From NCBI RefSeq assembly GCF_949987515.2, contig NC_082683.1, positions 100,117,918 through 100,181,917 on the forward strand: a DNA stretch of 64,000 nt. Direction: 5' to 3'. A program made the position numbers and the translations under genes. Below are positions 60,262 to 64,000 of this stretch, piece by piece. Numbering within the stretch: the stretch's first letter is position 1; the number at the start of each line of letters is the position of its first letter. Below the pieces are notes generated by a model, which saw nothing but the letters and a program-made list of their open reading frames with translations, did not search any database and was not told where the DNA came from. This DNA comes from Delphinus delphis (taxonomy: Eukaryota; Chordata; Mammalia; Artiodactyla; Delphinidae).

Positions 60262-62048
60262 TGATGAAAGAAATCAAAGACAATACAAAGAGATGGAGAG
60301 ATATACCATGACTATACACCCAAAACAACCTACAGATTCAATGTGATCCCTATCAAATTAGCAATGGCATTTTTCACAGAACTAGAACAAAAATTTTTTA
60401 CAATTTGTATGAAAACACAAAAGACCCCGAAGAGCAAAAGCAATCTTGAGAAAGAAAAACAGAGCTGGAGAAATCAGGCTCCCTGACTTCAGACTATACT
60501 ACAAAGCTACAGTAATCAAGACAGTATGGTACTGGCACAAAAACAGAAATATAGATCAATGGAACAGGATAGAAAGCCCAGAGATAAACCCATGCACATA
60601 TGGTCACCTTACTTTTGATAAAGGAGGCAGGAGTATACAATGGATAAAAGACAGTCTCTTCAATAAGTGGTGCTGGGAAAACTGGACAGCTACATGTAAA
60701 AGAATGAAATTAGAACATTCCCTAACACCATACACAAAAATAAACCCAAAATGGATTAAAGACCTAAATTTAAGACCAGACATTATAAAACTCTTAAAGG
60801 AAAACATAGGCAGAACACTCTATGACATAAATCACAGCAAGATCCTTTTTCACCCACCTCCTAGAGAAATGGACATAAAAACAAAAATAAACAAATGGGA
60901 CCTAATGAAACTTCAGAGCTTTTGCACAGCAAAGGAAACCATAAACAAGATGAAAAAACAACCCTCAGAATAGAATAAAATATTTTCAAATGAAGCAACT
61001 GACAAAGGATTAATCTCCAGAATATATAAGCAGCTCATGCATCTCAGTATCAAAAAAACAAACAACCCAATCCGAAAATGGGCAGAAGACCTAAATAGAC
61101 ATTTCTCCAAGGAAGACATACAGATTGCCAACAAACACATGAAAAGATGCTTAACATCACTAATCATTAGAGAAATGCAAATTAACACCACAATGAGGTA
61201 TCACCTCACACAGGTCAGAAGGGCCATCACCAAAAAATCTACAAATGATAAATGCTGGAGAGGGTGTGGAGAAAAGGGAACCTTCCTGCACCGTTGGTGG
61301 GAACGTAAATGGATACAGCCACTATGGAGAACAGTATGGAGATTCCTTAAACAACTAAAAACAGAACTACCATATGACCCAGCAATCCCACTACTGGGCA
61401 TATACCCTGAGAGAACCATAATTCAAAAAGAGTCATGTACCACAATGTTCATTACAGCCCTATTTACAATAGTCAGGACATGGAAGTAACCTAAGTGTCC
61501 ATCAACAGATGAATGGATAAAGAAGATGTGGCACATATATACAATGGAATATTACTCAGCCATAAAAAGGAATGAAATTGAGTTATTTGTAGTGAGGTGG
61601 ATGGACCCAGAGTCTGTCATACAGAGTGAAGTAAGTCAGAAAGAGAAAAACAAATACCGTATGCTAACGCATATATATGGAATCTAGAAAAACGATACTG
61701 ATGATCCTAGGGGCAGGAGAGGAATAAAGATGCAAATGTAGAGAAGGGACTTGAGGACACAGAGACGGGGAAGGGTAAGCTGGAACGAAGTGAGAGAGTG
61801 GCATGGGCATATATACACTACCAAATGTAAAACAGATAGCTAGTGGGAAGCAGCCACATAACACAGGGAGATCAGCTTGGCGCTTTGTGACAACCTAGAG
61901 GGGTGGGATAGGGAGGTTGGGAGGGAGGCTCAAGAGGCAGGGGATATGGAGATATATGTATACATATGGCTGATTCACTTTGTTGTACAGCAGAAACTAA
62001 CACAACACTGTAAAGCAATTATACGCCAATAAAGATGTATTAAAAAAA
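60262..62048 (+). mobile_element. Young 5'-truncated L1 with perfect 16-bp target-site duplication
   Basis: The ORF2 C-terminal half is readable in long frames (60446-60973: [20 protein letters not shown]...; 61037-61489: [14 protein letters not shown]..., [14 protein letters not shown]). The 3' UTR ends caacactgtaaagcaattat plus poly(A). The flanks aagaacacagtgtcta at 60246-60261 and 62049-62064 are identical. A stop between the frames (near 60972) shows it is inactive, and it lacks the reverse transcriptase core. Confidence 0.95.
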
Positions 62049-62064
62049 AAGAACACAGTGTCTA

Positions 62065-64000
62065 AATCTGCCTCAACACCAAGGAATGCTTCACAGAGAA
62101 GTCAGAACAGAATTATCCTATGCTAACTGCAGAGGCATATTTGGAGAACAACAAATACTTCAACATACCTAGAGAAAGCCGTGCAAAGATCAGAATGTGA
62201 GACAATAATAAAATCCAGAACCAGATTGTGAAGAGCTGGGTATACCATGCTCTTCAAACATGGATTTTTGTTTTTCAGTAATAGGAAACCCTTGAAGAAT
62301 TCCAACCAAGATGTAATAATCAGACTTACATTCCAGGAAAATCATCAGACAGAAATATAAAAGATCTGAAGAAGAGAGATGGGGAAGACTAGCTAGAACT
62401 CTAAGACAGTAGCTCAGATGAGCTATCAGGCTATGGTACTAATTGGTATAGCTGAATAAACAAACTTGAACAATGGACTCTGTCACAGAGATCAGCATCT
62501 TTGGTGATTTGAAAGTTTAACTGCAGCCATATAAAGTAACATCCATGGTATAACCTAAAAACTGAATGCCTAGCTAAGGCAGAGTCAAGAAAAGATCACC
62601 GGAAATGAGAAGTTCAAGGTACTGACAAAGTTAAAATTGTCTATGTGGACACAAATCATTAAAGTAAAAGCAGAAATTGAGATGAAGAGGAAGGCTATAA
62701 GCATCTAGATGTTTGGGCCTTCAGTGAAGGTCTCAGTTAAGGTAAATATAGGAGGAAAGGCTATGAAGTTGTTAACAAAAGGAAAGTCTGCTGAATGGAG
62801 GGGATCAAGAAGTAAAAGAAAAATTGAGAGAATTAGAAGGCAAAGTTTAGAGCAACAGGGGGATTGCTGTTATAGAGAACAGCTGGCTAATGAGGATTTT
62901 ATTTTGTGTACTAAGAATTTTTTATTGTAGTAAAATACACATAACAAAACAAATCATTTTACGTTTTTAAGAATATTTTTAAAGCAAAAAAAAACTGTCT
63001 ACAATGTAAAGTCTAGCACATTATAACTTGTATGATATATTAATTAAACAGCACAAAAGCATGTGAGTATTTTAATTTAAAAGGCTTTTAAAAGAGGTTC
63101 TGCTGTTACATAGGTGAGCAAAGACTATTTCTTCATTGAAGAAACACTGAAGGAACAACATTTTATTTATTTCCTATACCATAATTTCTCTGTGTCCAAA
63201 ATGAAATACTTTGTTTAAATCTGTACAGATGAAGCAGGAATATGAGATTACCATGCTAACCCTTTTGACATAAGCTTTACATTGTGAGGAAGAAAAGATC
63301 TTCTGACCCAGAGTGTAATTATGTCTGCAAATAAGAAGGCATTTGGCAGAAAGTTCAACTAGTATCATAACTCATAAAATTTTAATTCACAAAATTTAAC
63401 CCTGCACAATTTTATTTCTTTTCTCAACTCAAAATAAATGTTTCAGAATCCTGTTTCTAGAAATGTCTTGTTGTATTCATATGAACAAGTAGCAAGCAAA
63501 CACACCATGATACACCTAGGTGAAATTATGTGTCTGTCCTTTCCTCCCCTCATACAGGAGTTGACATCTGCACTGGATGTTAAAGGATGAGTAAGAGCTT
63601 TCTAGGTAAACAAACTTGGGAGGAAGGTAAGAGCTTTCACTGGGGGAAAAAATCTGAATGTACAAAAGTACACAGTTCTGAGGCCACCTGTCATTTTCAG
63701 GGCTAAGGAAAAGAAGACAAAGCTGGAAGAGACGGGGAGGTACAAATGTTAAAGAGCACTGTACATTTTGCTGAAGTTGGACTCAGATAATAAATAATAG
63801 TGAACCATCAAGAGACTGATAAAACAGTGACAATCAGGCTTGTTTCTTTTCACTTGAATAAACTTCAACTGTATTATTAGAAGAAAGATACTAACTAGAG
63901 CTTAAAAAACAAAAGAACAATATGGAAGTAGTTTTGGCTACAAGCTACTTCTGAGTCTCTTAGCTAAAAGAATAAACTAACACTGAATTTTCTTTTTTGA
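62065..64000. other. TRIM33 intron 4 segment at the window edge, nothing recognised
   Basis: No B-box or RING coding sequence, repeat family or RNA gene is recognised up to the right edge. Exons 1-4 must lie beyond it. Confidence 0.55.

Larger units (their letters stand above)
19450..64000 (-). other. TRIM33: TRIM33 gene, 3' two-thirds (exons 5-20 and 3' UTR)
   Basis: TRIM33 (TIF1-gamma) is a nuclear RING-type E3 ligase and chromatin reader that acts in TGF-beta/SMAD signalling and transcription elongation. Sixteen exons were located by translation and by splice sites on the minus strand. Their coding total is 2461 nt, which closes exactly on a TAA and gives 819 residues with no frameshift or internal stop. 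With human TRIM33 at 1127 residues, the first residue here is about 309 and the PHD finger falls at about 887, as in the human protein. Intron sizes, 5' to 3', are 2483, 2074, 482, 1456, 611, 4509, 8600, 1434, 2536, 1424, 2105, 1701, 1928, 1426 and 79 nt. Exons 1-4 (RING, B-boxes, start codon, promoter) are beyond base 64000. TRIM24 is the closest paralogue, but the residues here match TRIM33, including the C-terminus ending ERPVHIK. Confidence 0.97.

Noticed and set aside
60446..61489. Long plus-strand open frames (175 and 150 residues)
   Set aside because: They are the C-terminal part of L1 ORF2 in a 5'-truncated insertion, not a host gene.

Overview
This window is vertebrate nuclear DNA, almost certainly from a whale or dolphin (Cetacea). 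The genes are split into exons by GT-AG introns, most of the space is AT-rich intron and intergenic DNA, and there are many retrotransposons. The clade is indicated by about 22 copies of CHR-type tRNA-derived SINEs (left edge gggcttccctggtggcgcag, or the same on the minus strand), several of them short, little-diverged copies with perfect target-site duplications. L1s of the artiodactyl/cetacean type and a mariner end typical of that group fit this.

The one gene recognised is TRIM33 (TIF1-gamma, ectodermin), a transcriptional co-regulator and E3 ubiquitin ligase. It lies on the minus strand. Sixteen coding exons run from 59367 down to 24059. They join in one frame without a stop to give the C-terminal 819 residues: the second part of the coiled coil, the Trp/Phe-rich TIF1 signature region, the long Gln/Pro/Ser-rich middle region, the PHD finger, the bromodomain and the basic C-terminus. 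By comparison with the human protein (1127 residues, 20 exons, from memory) these are exons 5 to 20. RING, both B-boxes and the promoter lie beyond the right edge. A long, nearly repeat-free 3' UTR follows the stop codon down to about 19.45 kb.

Layout: 1-19.45 kb is intergenic DNA downstream of TRIM33. It holds an LTR fragment, several SINEs and MIRs, a large old minus-strand L1 (about 7.1-13.7 kb) riddled with later insertions, and no gene I can support. 19.45-24.06 kb is the 3' UTR. 24.06-59.37 kb holds the exons and introns, and 59.37-64 kb is part of intron 4. Introns carry L1 pieces (39.5-42.7, 44.2-44.9, 49.6-51.2 and 60.3-62.0 kb), some with nested SINEs.

Points most worth checking: an unexplained 111-bp, phase-0, fully open exon candidate with a strong acceptor inside the 8.6-kb intron (43923-44033); an apparent GC-AG intron after the 275-bp exon; the 51-bp exon that inserts 17 residues just after the acetyl-lysine-binding Asn of the bromodomain and is followed by a 79-nt intron; and an insertion consisting only of poly(T) between perfect 15-bp direct repeats.
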